Positions 8,415 through 16,883 of a DNA stretch of 64,000 nucleotides are shown in pieces (positions within the stretch are counted from its first letter, which is position 1; every line of letters starts with the position of its first letter). Origin of the DNA: SVEL01 sp964573715 (GTDB lineage: Bacteria > Bacillota > Clostridia > Lachnospirales > Lachnospiraceae); the NCBI GenBank assembly GCA_964573715.1, contig CAZNKR010000002.1:1-64000 (forward strand), in the 5' to 3' direction. The position numbers and the translations under genes are program-made. The notes beneath the pieces are model-generated. The model did no database searches. It was not told where the DNA came from and saw only the letters and a list, made by a program, of their open reading frames with translations.

Positions 8415-10181
8415 TTAAGGTAATACGTACTTTTCTTTAAATATACTGTATTTTTCCTTAAAGTCTGCACTATCATGTTTAACAGCATCAAGATACTCAT
8501 GTGTTTCAAATTCATTATCATTTACTTCAATAAGACATACAGCTACGTTAGAACAATGATCTGATACTCTCTCGAAATTAGTTGTAATATCAGAAAATAC
8601 AAATCCAAGCTCTATTGTACATTTATTTTCTGTTAATCTCTTAATGTGTCTATTTTTAAGTTCATCACTTAATGTGTCTATAACTTCTTCCATTGGCTCA
8701 ATAAGACATGCAACTGTCATATCCGACTCTTCAAATACTAATACTGTTGATTCAACAATGTCTCTAATTGCTGTAGAAAAAACCTTTAACTCTTCATTAG
8801 CTTCATCTGAGAAAATAAGCTTTTTATCTTTCATCTCCCTAGATGCACCTAAAATATTTACTGCATGATCAGATATTCTTTCAAAATCTCCAATACAATG
8901 TAATAATACTGTAAGAAGCTTACTGTCATTCTCGGATAAATTCCTGCTACTAAGTTTTACAAGATATGTTCCAATATGATCTTCATACCTGTCCACTCTA
9001 TTTTCAAGATCAACTACATCATTTGCAATATCCTCATCATAATGTTCAAGTAAAGACATAGCTTTAAATAAACATTCTTTTGAATGATGAGCCATATTAA
9101 TCGTTACTTTTCTAGCCTGCTCAATAGCATATGAAGGCTGATCTAAGAAACGAGGATCAAGTGTTTTAAAATCTGTATCGATTTTTTTGGCCTTTTCATC
9201 CTCTTTGTCATTTCTAATAGTAAGTCTAGCAAGCCTTTCAAGTCCCTTTGTAAATGGTAAAAGAATAAGTGTTGCACCTATATTAAATGAACTATGAATA
9301 ATAGCAATACCTGCAGGTCCTGCTACATCATTTAAAAAGTCAAAATCTATAATAAAGTTTATTCCGTAGAAACCAATCATAAATACTGCAGCACCAATAA
9401 GGTTGAAATACAAATGTACCAATGCTGTTCTTTTTGCATTTTTGCTTGCTCCAACTGATGAAATCATAGCAGTAACACAGGTTCCAACATTCTGTCCTAA
9501 AATGATAGGAAATACCATTGAATAATTTAAAGAGCCTGTAACACAAAGAGCCTGTAAAATACCAACTGATGCTGATGAGCTTTGAATAACAGCTGTAAGT
9601 AATGCACCGGCCAAAACACCAAGTAATGGATTTGAAAACATAGTAAGTATGTTTGTAAATTCTGGTACGTCTGCTAAAGGTTTAACAGATGATGACATAG
9701 TTTCCATACCAAACATCAAAATTGCAAAGCCTATAAGAATATTTCCTATATCCTTCTTCTTCTCTTTTTTAGAGAACATCACCATAATAATACCAATAAC
9801 TGCAAGAATAGGTGAGAAAGATGAAGGATTTAATAATTTAATAAAAAAGCTATCACTTTCGATTCCAGATAAAGAAAGAATCCATGATGTAACTGTTGTA
9901 CCAATATTTGCACCCATTATAATGCTTATAGCCTGAGTAAGCTTGATTATTCCAGAGTTAACGAAACCGACAACCATAACTGTTGTAGCTGATGATGACT
10001 GAATCGCAGCAGTAACTAATGCTCCTAACAATACTCCTTTAAATGGATTTGAGGTAAGTTTTTCAAGAATCTTTTCAAGTCTACCTCCCGAAAGTTTAGC
10101 AAGTCCATCTCCTAGTGCGTTCATTCCATATAAGAATAATGCAAGTCCACCTAACATCGAAAATACGTTAAAAATATCCAT
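8415..10181 (-). CDS. Na+/phosphate cotransporter with C-terminal PhoU-like domain
   Basis: A 588-residue NptA/YjbB-type symporter. The membrane part (about 1-310) contains the two inverted QSSSAT/QSSSAS motifs (ALVTAAIQSSSATT near residue 56 and TAVIQSSSASVG near 195) that mark Na/Pi cotransporter repeats. Residues about 350-588 form a helical PhoU-like domain. The ATG follows AGGAG by six bases. A TTGACA-N18-TATACT promoter precedes it. It is the first gene of an operon with a PhoB/PhoR-like pair, which makes phosphate the likely substrate. Confidence 0.92.
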   Translation of the reverse strand: MDIFNVFSMLGGLALFLYGMNALGDGLAKLSGGRLEKILEKLTSNPFKGVLLGALVTAAIQSSSATTVMVVGFVNSGIIKLTQAISIIMGANIGTTVTSWILSLSGIESDSFFIKLLNPSSFSPILAVIGIIMVMFSKKEKKKDIGNILIGFAILMFGMETMSSSVKPLADVPEFTNILTMFSNPLLGVLAGALLTAVIQSSSASVGILQALCVTGSLNYSMVFPIILGQNVGTCVTAMISSVGASKNAKRTALVHLYFNLIGAAVFMIGFYGINFIIDFDFLNDVAGPAGIAIIHSSFNIGATLILLPFTKGLERLARLTIRNDKEDEKAKKIDTDFKTLDPRFLDQPSYAIEQARKVTINMAHHSKECLFKAMSLLEHYDEDIANDVVDLENRVDRYEDHIGTYLVKLSSRNLSENDSKLLTVLLHCIGDFERISDHAVNILGASREMKDKKLIFSDEANEELKVFSTAIRDIVESTVLVFEESDMTVACLIEPMEEVIDTLSDELKNRHIKRLTENKCTIELGFVFSDITTNFERVSDHCSNVAVCLIEVNDNEFETHEYLDAVKHDSADFKEKYSIFKEKYVLP

Positions 10182-10223
10182 TTTTTTCTCCTAATCTGAT
10201 AAGTTTTCTTTATCAACCTTTTA

Positions 10224-10253
10224 AGTATAGCCGTATAAATTGTAAAATGTCAA
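10224..10253 (-). promoter_or_regulatory. Predicted promoter of the nptA-type phosphate operon
   Basis: TTGACA (10253-10248), an 18-base spacer and TATACT (10229-10224) on the minus strand, about 40 bases upstream of the cotransporter start. No clear pair of Pho boxes was recognised. Confidence 0.65.
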
Positions 10254-10280
10254 AAACAATATTGTTAAATCTTCGTAAAA

Positions 10281-11558
10281 TTACTCCAAAGTATTTTCAA
10301 TATGCTTTCTAAAGACATGAATTTTATCTATTCTATTTTTGTCCATTGCATCTACAACTAATGTTAATTCTTTCGTTTCAACAATATCTCCTACTTTAGC
10401 TAATCTATCTAGCTTTTCCATAATAAAACCGCCAAGAGACTCGTAATCATCTGAGCATATCTCATCATTGAGTAAAAGATTTTCATTAAAATCATCAATC
10501 TTTGTTAGTCCATCTACTACGAATTCATCTTCATTTACTGTTTTGATATCATCTTCTTCATCAAAATCATATTCGTCACGTATTTCACCAACAATTTCTT
10601 CTAATAAATCTTCTAAAGTAATAAGTCCAGCAGATGCTCCATATTCATCTAATACAATAATAATATTAACAGAATCTTTTTTCATTTCTAACATCAATTC
10701 AGATAATTTTTTATACTCATATGTATAAAAAGCAGGTCTTAAAAAATCAGTAACCTTAAATTCAACATTCTGATCATAAAATAGAAGATCCTTCATATTG
10801 ATAATTCCAATAACATTATCTGTTGTATCCTTATATACAGGTATCCTTGTATATCTAAATTCTTTAAAGGTGGACAACAATTTATCGTAGGATACTTCCG
10901 TATCCACCATACACATATCAATTCTAGGAATCATTACATCCTTAGCTTCTGCATCACCGAAATCGAATACGTTTTTAATCATCTCACGCTCTTCTCTTTC
11001 TATAACACCTTCCTCATGGCTAACATCAACAATTGTCCTAAGCTCATTTTCTGTAATTAGTTTACCCTTTTTATTTGGATTAATTCTAAGCATTAGCATA
11101 AATCCATTTGCCAATTTATTAATAATGAAAATAAATGGAGTCAAAATAACCAGCAGTGCATATATGGCTCTCGCATATGCTAATCCAACTTGTTCTGAAT
11201 ATAATGATGCAATAGTTTTTGGAGTGATTTCTCCAAAAATTAATATAACAATTGTTAGAATACCTGTAGCAATACTAATTGCATAATCACCAAAAACTTC
11301 TTGTGTAATAATAGTTGCTAGGGATGATGCCGTAATATTAACAATATTATTACCTATTAGTATTGCACTAAGCATTTTTCCTTGGTTTTCAATTACTTTA
11401 TCTAAAACTTTTGCTCGTTTGTTTCCTTCTTCAATCAACGCTCTGATTCTCATTTTGTTTACTGTTGTAAGTGCAGTTTCAGCAGATGAGAAAAACGATG
11501 ATAGTAAAATTAAAATAACTAAAAATATTACTTTAATAATTTCACCTTCCATACACAT
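10281..11558 (-). CDS. Hemolysin C/CNNM-family membrane protein with CBS domains
   Basis: A 425-residue protein with an N-terminal CNNM (DUF21) membrane domain of three to four segments (about 5-150), a CBS pair (about 200-330, with VMIPRIDM and ARSAGLI-like AGLITLEDLLEEIVGEI) and a C-terminal CorC/HlyC domain (about 345-420). Such proteins are linked to magnesium and cobalt transport or its control; the old hemolysin name is misleading. The start is uncertain: codons 1 and 3 are both ATG and neither has a good ribosome site. A strong promoter lies at 11589-11617. Confidence 0.88.
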   Translation of the reverse strand: MCMEGEIIKVIFLVILILLSSFFSSAETALTTVNKMRIRALIEEGNKRAKVLDKVIENQGKMLSAILIGNNIVNITASSLATIITQEVFGDYAISIATGILTIVILIFGEITPKTIASLYSEQVGLAYARAIYALLVILTPFIFIINKLANGFMLMLRINPNKKGKLITENELRTIVDVSHEEGVIEREEREMIKNVFDFGDAEAKDVMIPRIDMCMVDTEVSYDKLLSTFKEFRYTRIPVYKDTTDNVIGIINMKDLLFYDQNVEFKVTDFLRPAFYTYEYKKLSELMLEMKKDSVNIIIVLDEYGASAGLITLEDLLEEIVGEIRDEYDFDEEDDIKTVNEDEFVVDGLTKIDDFNENLLLNDEICSDDYESLGGFIMEKLDRLAKVGDIVETKELTLVVDAMDKNRIDKIHVFRKHIENTLE

Positions 11559-11588
11559 TATTATTTTGTCAAAATGACATACAAAAGA

Positions 11589-11617
11589 ATTATATGTTAA
11601 TCGAATATTTATGTCAA
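11589..11617 (-). promoter_or_regulatory. Predicted strong promoter of the CNNM/CBS gene
   Basis: Both hexamers are perfect: TTGACA (11617-11612), a 17-base spacer and TATAAT (11594-11589) on the minus strand, about 30 bases upstream of the start codon. Confidence 0.75.
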
Positions 11618-11657
11618 GAAAGTCATATATTGTATTAACAATCAGATTAGGAGTCTT

Positions 11658-12032
11658 ATGAAATCCTCAACATCCAAAATAAAAAATTTACTATTCATTT
11701 TAAAACTAACATGTTTGTCATTTTTACTAACTGCTGTATTCCTACTTATTCTTACTTTTATTGTATATAAAACATATATGAACTATAAAAATATTGCTAT
11801 TGGAATAATAATAATTTATGCTTTGACAAATATAATATGTGGATTTATTGCCGGAAAGATTAAAAAGAACAAAAAATATTTATGGGGAGCAATTATTGGT
11901 ATTTCTTATCTTGTATTATTATCTCTTATTTCATTAATTGTAACGAAAGAATTTTTAGGCAATAATGGTATGTGGTTACCTGCTACTCTTGCTACTATTC
12001 TCGGTGGTACATTTGGTGGTATGATTTCTTAA
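11658..12032 (+). CDS. TIGR04086-like small membrane protein
   Basis: A 124-residue protein with four hydrophobic segments (about 10-33, 41-63, 72-92 and 100-122) and a glycine-rich end, GGTFGGMIS. The pattern resembles the TIGR04086 family (YrzE-like) of Firmicutes membrane proteins, whose role is unknown. The ATG at 11658 follows AGGAG by four bases. It is one of few plus-strand genes and converges on the Tad-like operon with only three bases between the stop codons and no terminator between them. Confidence 0.7.
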   Translation: MKSSTSKIKNLLFILKLTCLSFLLTAVFLLILTFIVYKTYMNYKNIAIGIIIIYALTNIICGFIAGKIKKNKKYLWGAIIGISYLVLLSLISLIVTKEFLGNNGMWLPATLATILGGTFGGMIS

Positions 12033-12035
12033 CCT

Positions 12036-12623
12036 TTATGATTCAACTATTGCTGCACCGCTTATAAAATATACTCCATATTTTTGATTATCAATTTTTA
12101 TTGATCTGTTTTCATAGATACATATAAAGGAGTAATCATTTAATGTATTTTTAAAAGCTTCTCCCTCATTAGTAGCAAATAAAAGTTTATTACCAAAATT
12201 ATCTTCGATATATTCACTTATTTCTTTTACTTTGTTGGGATGAGAAGTATTATTGCCTTCACTATAATTAATTAACTTTGACCACAATCCGTTATGAAAT
12301 ACATAAAACCCTTCTCTTATGGTTAGTACACCTAATAAATAGTTCGACGATAAATAGCTATTAATTGAAGTGTTATTATATAAAATCGCCATATTGCTAA
12401 GGAGACATTCACTTAATACTTCTTTATCTATAACTGGGTTACCATCTAAATCTACTTTATTAAAACTTGCCTTTAGTGCACTGTAGGTGATTTCATCCAC
12501 ACAATTGTTGTACATAATATTTTTTAGGGAATTAGAATACAATAGGTCATTTTTAAATGAGAAAATAGAAACAATACAAAAGAAAATAAATGAAAAAATT
12601 AATCCAAAATCAATAAGCTTCAT
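12036..12623 (-). CDS. Small membrane-anchored protein, last gene of the Tad-like operon
   Basis: 195 residues from the chosen ATG at 12623, which follows GGAGGTGG and overlaps the end of the previous gene; a longer frame upstream lacks a ribosome site. One N-terminal membrane segment (about 7-23) is followed by an extracytoplasmic domain of about 170 residues with two conserved-looking cysteines (NNCVDE, SECLLS). I do not recognise a family. By position and shape it could be a minor pilin or pseudopilin of the TadE/TadG kind. The function is not established. Confidence 0.75.
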   Translation of the reverse strand: MKLIDFGLIFSFIFFCIVSIFSFKNDLLYSNSLKNIMYNNCVDEITYSALKASFNKVDLDGNPVIDKEVLSECLLSNMAILYNNTSINSYLSSNYLLGVLTIREGFYVFHNGLWSKLINYSEGNNTSHPNKVKEISEYIEDNFGNKLLFATNEGEAFKNTLNDYSFICIYENRSIKIDNQKYGVYFISGAAIVES

Positions 12624-13047
12624 TCTTAATACCACCTCCATAGAATAGAAATGGTTCATCATTTTTTTTAATAGTTACCTTAAGATAATCGTTTTCATTA
12701 AGATAATATGACCCATCACTGCTTAACCTATCTAATATTTCATCTGTAAAATAATATATATTATTATAGTTTATATTCTCATTATCTTGTGAATACCCAT
12801 GGCTTGTCCTGATAATTTCAATATTATATCCACTAGCCAACCTTGATACGTTATTTTGAAGCTCATCATATCTAGCTTTACTTATTATTCCTGTGTTTTG
12901 AACTTCCTCTACAAAGCAAGTAATCTCGTTTAATAAATAAGTATCTTTAGTTTTATCCACTTCCTTTTGCATATACGTTATAGGTGCAATGAACATAAGA
13001 TATGCACAAATAAGAATAGCCACAACCTTACCAACAGAATCTTCCAA
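12610..13047 (-). CDS. Small pilin-like membrane-anchored protein of the Tad-like operon
   Basis: A 145-residue protein starting at TTG (13047), seven bases after AGGAGG. That ribosome site lies in the last codons of the 53-residue gene before it. It starts MEDSVGK, has a membrane segment at about 7-24, then a hydrophilic domain with a single cysteine near residue 43 and a C-terminal FLFYGGGI. The short polar start followed at once by a hydrophobic helix is typical of pilin-like proteins, but the Gly-x4-Glu prepilin cleavage pattern is not clear. No specific family recognised. Confidence 0.75.
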   Translation of the reverse strand: MEDSVGKVVAILICAYLMFIAPITYMQKEVDKTKDTYLLNEITCFVEEVQNTGIISKARYDELQNNVSRLASGYNIEIIRTSHGYSQDNENINYNNIYYFTDEILDRLSSDGSYYLNENDYLKVTIKKNDEPFLFYGGGIKNEAY

Positions 13048-13051
13048 ATCA

Positions 13052-13213
13052 TTACCTCCTATACTCTACATATATTGATGAATCTAATGACATATTAGAT
13101 GCCTCATTAAAAAAATCATTAAATACAGTGCTAGTATATATAAGAATACTTAGTGCAGTGATGAACATAAACACTCCAAAAGAGACATACATCATTTTAA
13201 GTGCATTTTCCAT
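13052..13213 (-). CDS. 53-residue single-membrane-segment pilin-like protein
   Basis: A short gene reading MENALKMMYVSFGV and ending in VEYRR, with the ATG at 13213 and TAA at 13054-13052. AGGTGA lies three bases before the start, next to the stop of the preceding gene. A hydrophobic helix spans about residues 8-30, followed by a short acidic tail. Its last codons form the AGGAGG ribosome site of the next gene. The start closely resembles MENSLKG of the preceding protein, so the two may be related major/minor subunits. It could be the main Flp-like pilin, which is typically about 50-60 residues. Function inferred only. Confidence 0.75.
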   Translation of the reverse strand: MENALKMMYVSFGVFMFITALSILIYTSTVFNDFFNEASNMSLDSSIYVEYRR

Positions 13214-13220
13214 AGTTCAC

Positions 13221-13667
13221 CTATTGTTCAAATACAATTGCTGTAATTACATCATTGGCATCACGAATTATTGAACCATTAAAATTCCCATAAGGATTTA
13301 TGTATTGATTACTACTTTCCTTTAACGCTTCGCTAACATTTTGAGAACTAGCTTCTGTTATATTTCCATTATTTAAGTCAACTCTGTATCCATAAAATAC
13401 TTCTGCTTTGTTTGTTTTTACATAGACAGAAAGCTTTTCATTTGAAAATTTCTTTATTACATTTATAACTTCACTACCAGAAACCGTAGCATTGTCATAA
13501 ATAATCTTATCGCTTTCAGCAAATTCCATACTTAACTTATTTATTTGATTTGTACCTCCTGCTGCTGTATCTTTCGCTTCCCTTGAGATATAAAATCCCA
13601 GTGAAATCACAACACAAGTGATTATTGTTCCTGCTGCCAAAATTAAACCTTTTAAACTGTTTTCCAT
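13221..13667 (-). CDS. Pilin-like protein of the Tad-like operon
   Basis: A 148-residue protein with MENSLKGLILAAGTII at the start, a membrane helix at about 8-28, and a polar domain of about 120 residues with no cysteine after the helix. It follows the TadBC-like gene. Its ribosome site is separated from the ATG by a small hairpin. The N-terminus resembles that of the next two small genes. I assign it only as pilin-like or pseudopilin-like from shape and context. Confidence 0.75.
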   Translation of the reverse strand: MENSLKGLILAAGTIITCVVISLGFYISREAKDTAAGGTNQINKLSMEFAESDKIIYDNATVSGSEVINVIKKFSNEKLSVYVKTNKAEVFYGYRVDLNNGNITEASSQNVSEALKESSNQYINPYGNFNGSIIRDANDVITAIVFEQ

Positions 13668-13675
13668 ATTTTATC

Positions 13676-13699
13676 GTATGCTAATGCATACTCTCCTTT
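13676..13699 (-). promoter_or_regulatory. Ribosome site followed by a hairpin before the 148-residue pilin-like gene
   Basis: AAAGGAGA (13699-13692) directly follows the TadBC stop codon. Next comes a perfect 6-bp stem with a four-base loop, GTATGC-ATTA-GCATAC (13691-13676), then eight bases and the ATG at 13667. The linear distance from ribosome site to start is 24 bases, too long for initiation; if the hairpin forms, the effective distance is about 8. An ATG inside the stem gives only a two-codon frame ending in TAG. Confidence 0.6.
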
Positions 13700-15340
13700 C
13701 TATATAAATAATCCATCTGACATTTGAATTGCTGACATTCCTTGAATAACAAAGGGAATAATCAATTTAATCATAATGACTAGACACAAGGGTAAAAAAG
13801 ACAATACCTTTGCAATTGTTGTTTTGTCTGCAATCAATCTTTCATTTTCTTGTTTATGACGGTCTAAAAAATATCTTCTATCCTGTTCTAAATCATTAAA
13901 TGCTTCGTAAATGAAGGTATCATCACAGGCAATAAAACCATCCATTATACGTTCAAAGGGCCTAAATTGACATTTGTCCTTGGCTTCTTTTAAAACATCT
14001 ATCCCTTTGTACGTATACTTATCTGAAATTGACTGTAAAATATTTTTGAACACCTGTGCAAATCGTTCCATCTCAGAAATTATTTGTTCTATAGTCACTT
14101 TATCCATATGCATCATCATAAGAATTATATTTTGAAATCTAACAATTTCTTCTTCTCTTTCTAAGAGTAACAAGCCTTTTTTTATTTTTAAAATAAAGTA
14201 CTCTGCAAAAAATACCATTAAAGCTGCTACTATTGCTAGTAAAACAGATGTTAAAGCTGAATAAACCAAACTATATCCATCTAGATTGAAATAAATAATA
14301 CTAAACAACGAAATAAATGATAAAATGAAAGTTAATACAAAATCAACCAATCTTTTTGTTGTGTATTCTATAAGATTATAACCATACGCAATTTCAGTTA
14401 ATAACTGATGTATCTTATTACTTCCTTTAATATTAAACCCAATATATGCTCGCACTAAGGTATCAATAAAAGGCTTTTTAGACAATCTTAGTATATGTAG
14501 GGATGGTTGATTATTTGTTGTACCGTTTTTTAGCATACATATCAGTTTGTACATAATCAATGCGAATAAGCACAAACCTATTGTTGAAATTATTCCAAAC
14601 CTTCCCTCAAACACTGTGCTTAACTCTGGAATATTATAGACTGCCCATTTTTCAATTGGTTTAATAAAAAATAAAGGTATTATACATATCCCCTTAAGTC
14701 CAAGAAAATTACCATTTATTTTATTTCTTTTTAAAAGTTCAATATTTATTTCTTCTTTAAGATATCCAAGGTTTTTTAAAAATGTTGAACCTGTTTTTGT
14801 TTTCTTATCACCGTAAAGCATTACAGTTTCACATAATGAATAAAAGGTTAAAAAGAAATGATTAGGGGATATTTCTAAATAATCCTGCTTATCAAAATAA
14901 TATGATTCCATTAAACATTCATATATTTTTTGTCCATGAGCAGACATCTCATATTCTGCATCATTAATAGAGTCTATTAATGATTGTTCTAACATTCCAT
15001 TAAACTGAAATCTAAATTTTACATCCTCAATAAATTTTAATAATTGCATAAGTACCTTGTACTCAAGCTTACTAAACTTTTCATTGATTTTTTCTCCAAA
15101 AATAACTGCAACAGTTATACCTATAATTATTGAATAATACAATGAATAGTCCGAAAAGATAAGCATTCCGAAAATTATACATATTCCAAAAAAATATACA
15201 CTTAATAAATATTCCTCAGTTTTTTTAATAATGGATGACTTGTTTGATGGATATACAATATTAAGCCTATTCATAATACTGAAGGTTAGATTTTTAGTTA
15301 GAAAAAACTTACTACTAAACTTGTATACAATATTTTTCAT
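13700..15340 (-). CDS. TadB/TadC-like double membrane platform protein
   Basis: A 546-residue protein with two halves of similar plan. The first has hydrophobic segments near 44-62, 66-82, 214-226 and 246-270; the second near 331-352, 358-384 and 508-532. Each half encloses a cytoplasmic helical region (about 85-205 and 390-505), as expected for T2SSF-type platform proteins. Tad systems normally encode two separate platform proteins, TadB and TadC, of about 300 residues each; this looks like both in one chain. It overlaps the CpaF-like gene by 26 bases and has a GGAG ribosome site inside that gene. Sequence conservation is weak, so the assignment leans on architecture and context. Confidence 0.7.
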   Translation of the reverse strand: MKNIVYKFSSKFFLTKNLTFSIMNRLNIVYPSNKSSIIKKTEEYLLSVYFFGICIIFGMLIFSDYSLYYSIIIGITVAVIFGEKINEKFSKLEYKVLMQLLKFIEDVKFRFQFNGMLEQSLIDSINDAEYEMSAHGQKIYECLMESYYFDKQDYLEISPNHFFLTFYSLCETVMLYGDKKTKTGSTFLKNLGYLKEEINIELLKRNKINGNFLGLKGICIIPLFFIKPIEKWAVYNIPELSTVFEGRFGIISTIGLCLFALIMYKLICMLKNGTTNNQPSLHILRLSKKPFIDTLVRAYIGFNIKGSNKIHQLLTEIAYGYNLIEYTTKRLVDFVLTFILSFISLFSIIYFNLDGYSLVYSALTSVLLAIVAALMVFFAEYFILKIKKGLLLLEREEEIVRFQNIILMMMHMDKVTIEQIISEMERFAQVFKNILQSISDKYTYKGIDVLKEAKDKCQFRPFERIMDGFIACDDTFIYEAFNDLEQDRRYFLDRHKQENERLIADKTTIAKVLSFLPLCLVIMIKLIIPFVIQGMSAIQMSDGLFI

Positions 15341-16883
15341 AAAACTCCTCTCTTAGTCTTTCATCAAAGAACCTGCTCATGGCCATGGCGCTTCTTATAG
15401 AGAAATTTCCTACTAGCTCATATCTTTGTCCATTATAACGAACAATATCATTGATACTGTATCCTTTTTCACTATCCTCTGGAATAATTTCAGTAATTCT
15501 TTCAATATATCTATGACCTTTAATGTCCTTCTCTAAATGTACATCAAAATTAATGGCTTCAGTAACCTGCTCTAGGGCAATCTTTTCATTACTAAAAATA
15601 TTACAAGCAAGTAATGAATTTCTCATGTATTTTATAAGATTATCTGTGGTTTTTGCATGATGGGTAAATAATGTAAACAAAGAACCAGTCTGAGACATCT
15701 GCACTAACCATGCTGCAACAGGATTAGATGCAACCTCACCAAGAATATTTACAGAGCCATCAGTTTTTTTTTGAATATCTAAGCCTTCTTGTCCAGAAAC
15801 ATGATCTGTCTCTCTAAAGGATAAAATATTTCTATCTGGATAAACCTGTCTTAAGTTAAGTTCAAAAGACAGCTCCTGAATACGTAAATTATATGAAGGA
15901 TGGATAAAACCAATAAGACTCATTAAAAGTGTGGTCTTTCCACTTCCCTGAGATCCTGTTATTCCACATACCTGGCAACCATAAATTAACCATTTAAGCA
16001 CATCAATAACTACACTAGCTCCATCATCTTTAATTAATTCCTCTATATTTTTTTGTTCTATAGTATCAAACTTTCTAACAAAAAATGCGAAGCTTTCAGC
16101 AAACGGAGGTCTTACCACTACAACTCTAGAATGGTCCTTCATTTCATTTACTATATATCCCTTTGCCTTTGATAATTGTCCTGGATTTCCATATCTGTAA
16201 ATGTTTAAAGCTACTCTTTCTAATTCTTTTTCTGAATTAAAGCTTAAGAAATCAAAATGATATGTCTGTCCTTTAAAAAATACCCATACACTGTTATAAG
16301 TATCTTCTTTACCTGATACACCTCCCGAAACGCCCTCTATACGTTGATCTCTAATCTCATCAATAACACCTAAGCCTTTATAGCCTTCATATACCCTTTG
16401 AACCAGTATATTAAGCATATCATTGTAATTTAAACGTATATAGCTACTAAGATAAGCGCCGAAAATATCCTCCGCTTCAATCTTGGCATTTCCAGTCTTT
16501 TCATACCATCCAAAATCTTCAAACATTTTCTCTAAGCCCCTATTCTTATATTCACAAGAATATTTGTAAAGAAGAATTTCAAATTTGTCTAAACACGACA
16601 ATTTATTAACGTTATCAAAGGGAATGTAGCTATTGATATTCTCCTGATTAACAATATTGTCAGATAAAATATCCCTAATAACCTCCTTAACAAAACTTTT
16701 AGCCTTATAATCTCCTATACCACAATTTTTAAGTGCCATTCTTAATTCACTTTTCTTTTCTTTAAGTTTCTTTAATTCCTCCTCCTTCATACTTAGCTCG
16801 TATATATTTGCTCTAAGTATCCCATTTATTTTTTCACTGACCAATTCAATTAGTCTATATATACTATCCTCACGATGCTTCAC
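15315..16883 (-). CDS. CpaF/TadA-like secretion ATPase
   Basis: A 522-residue type II/IV secretion ATPase. The N-terminal 200 residues are helical and divergent. The ATPase core has Walker A GSQGSGKT at 310-317, followed by a Walker-B-like NILGEVASNP and SLFTLFTHHAKT. Typical CpaF proteins have GEVRG and TIHAN at those points, so this is a divergent branch. The start is GTG at 16883, overlapping the upstream gene by 14 bases. It should power assembly together with the platform protein encoded next. Confidence 0.85.
   Translation of the reverse strand: MKHREDSIYRLIELVSEKINGILRANIYELSMKEEELKKLKEKKSELRMALKNCGIGDYKAKSFVKEVIRDILSDNIVNQENINSYIPFDNVNKLSCLDKFEILLYKYSCEYKNRGLEKMFEDFGWYEKTGNAKIEAEDIFGAYLSSYIRLNYNDMLNILVQRVYEGYKGLGVIDEIRDQRIEGVSGGVSGKEDTYNSVWVFFKGQTYHFDFLSFNSEKELERVALNIYRYGNPGQLSKAKGYIVNEMKDHSRVVVVRPPFAESFAFFVRKFDTIEQKNIEELIKDDGASVVIDVLKWLIYGCQVCGITGSQGSGKTTLLMSLIGFIHPSYNLRIQELSFELNLRQVYPDRNILSFRETDHVSGQEGLDIQKKTDGSVNILGEVASNPVAAWLVQMSQTGSLFTLFTHHAKTTDNLIKYMRNSLLACNIFSNEKIALEQVTEAINFDVHLEKDIKGHRYIERITEIIPEDSEKGYSINDIVRYNGQRYELVGNFSIRSAMAMSRFFDERLREEFYEKYCIQV

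Noticed and set aside
15315..15340. Frameshift between the CpaF-like and TadBC-like genes
   Set aside because: The overlap of 26 bases has a proper ribosome site and both frames are complete, so it is an ordinary gene overlap.
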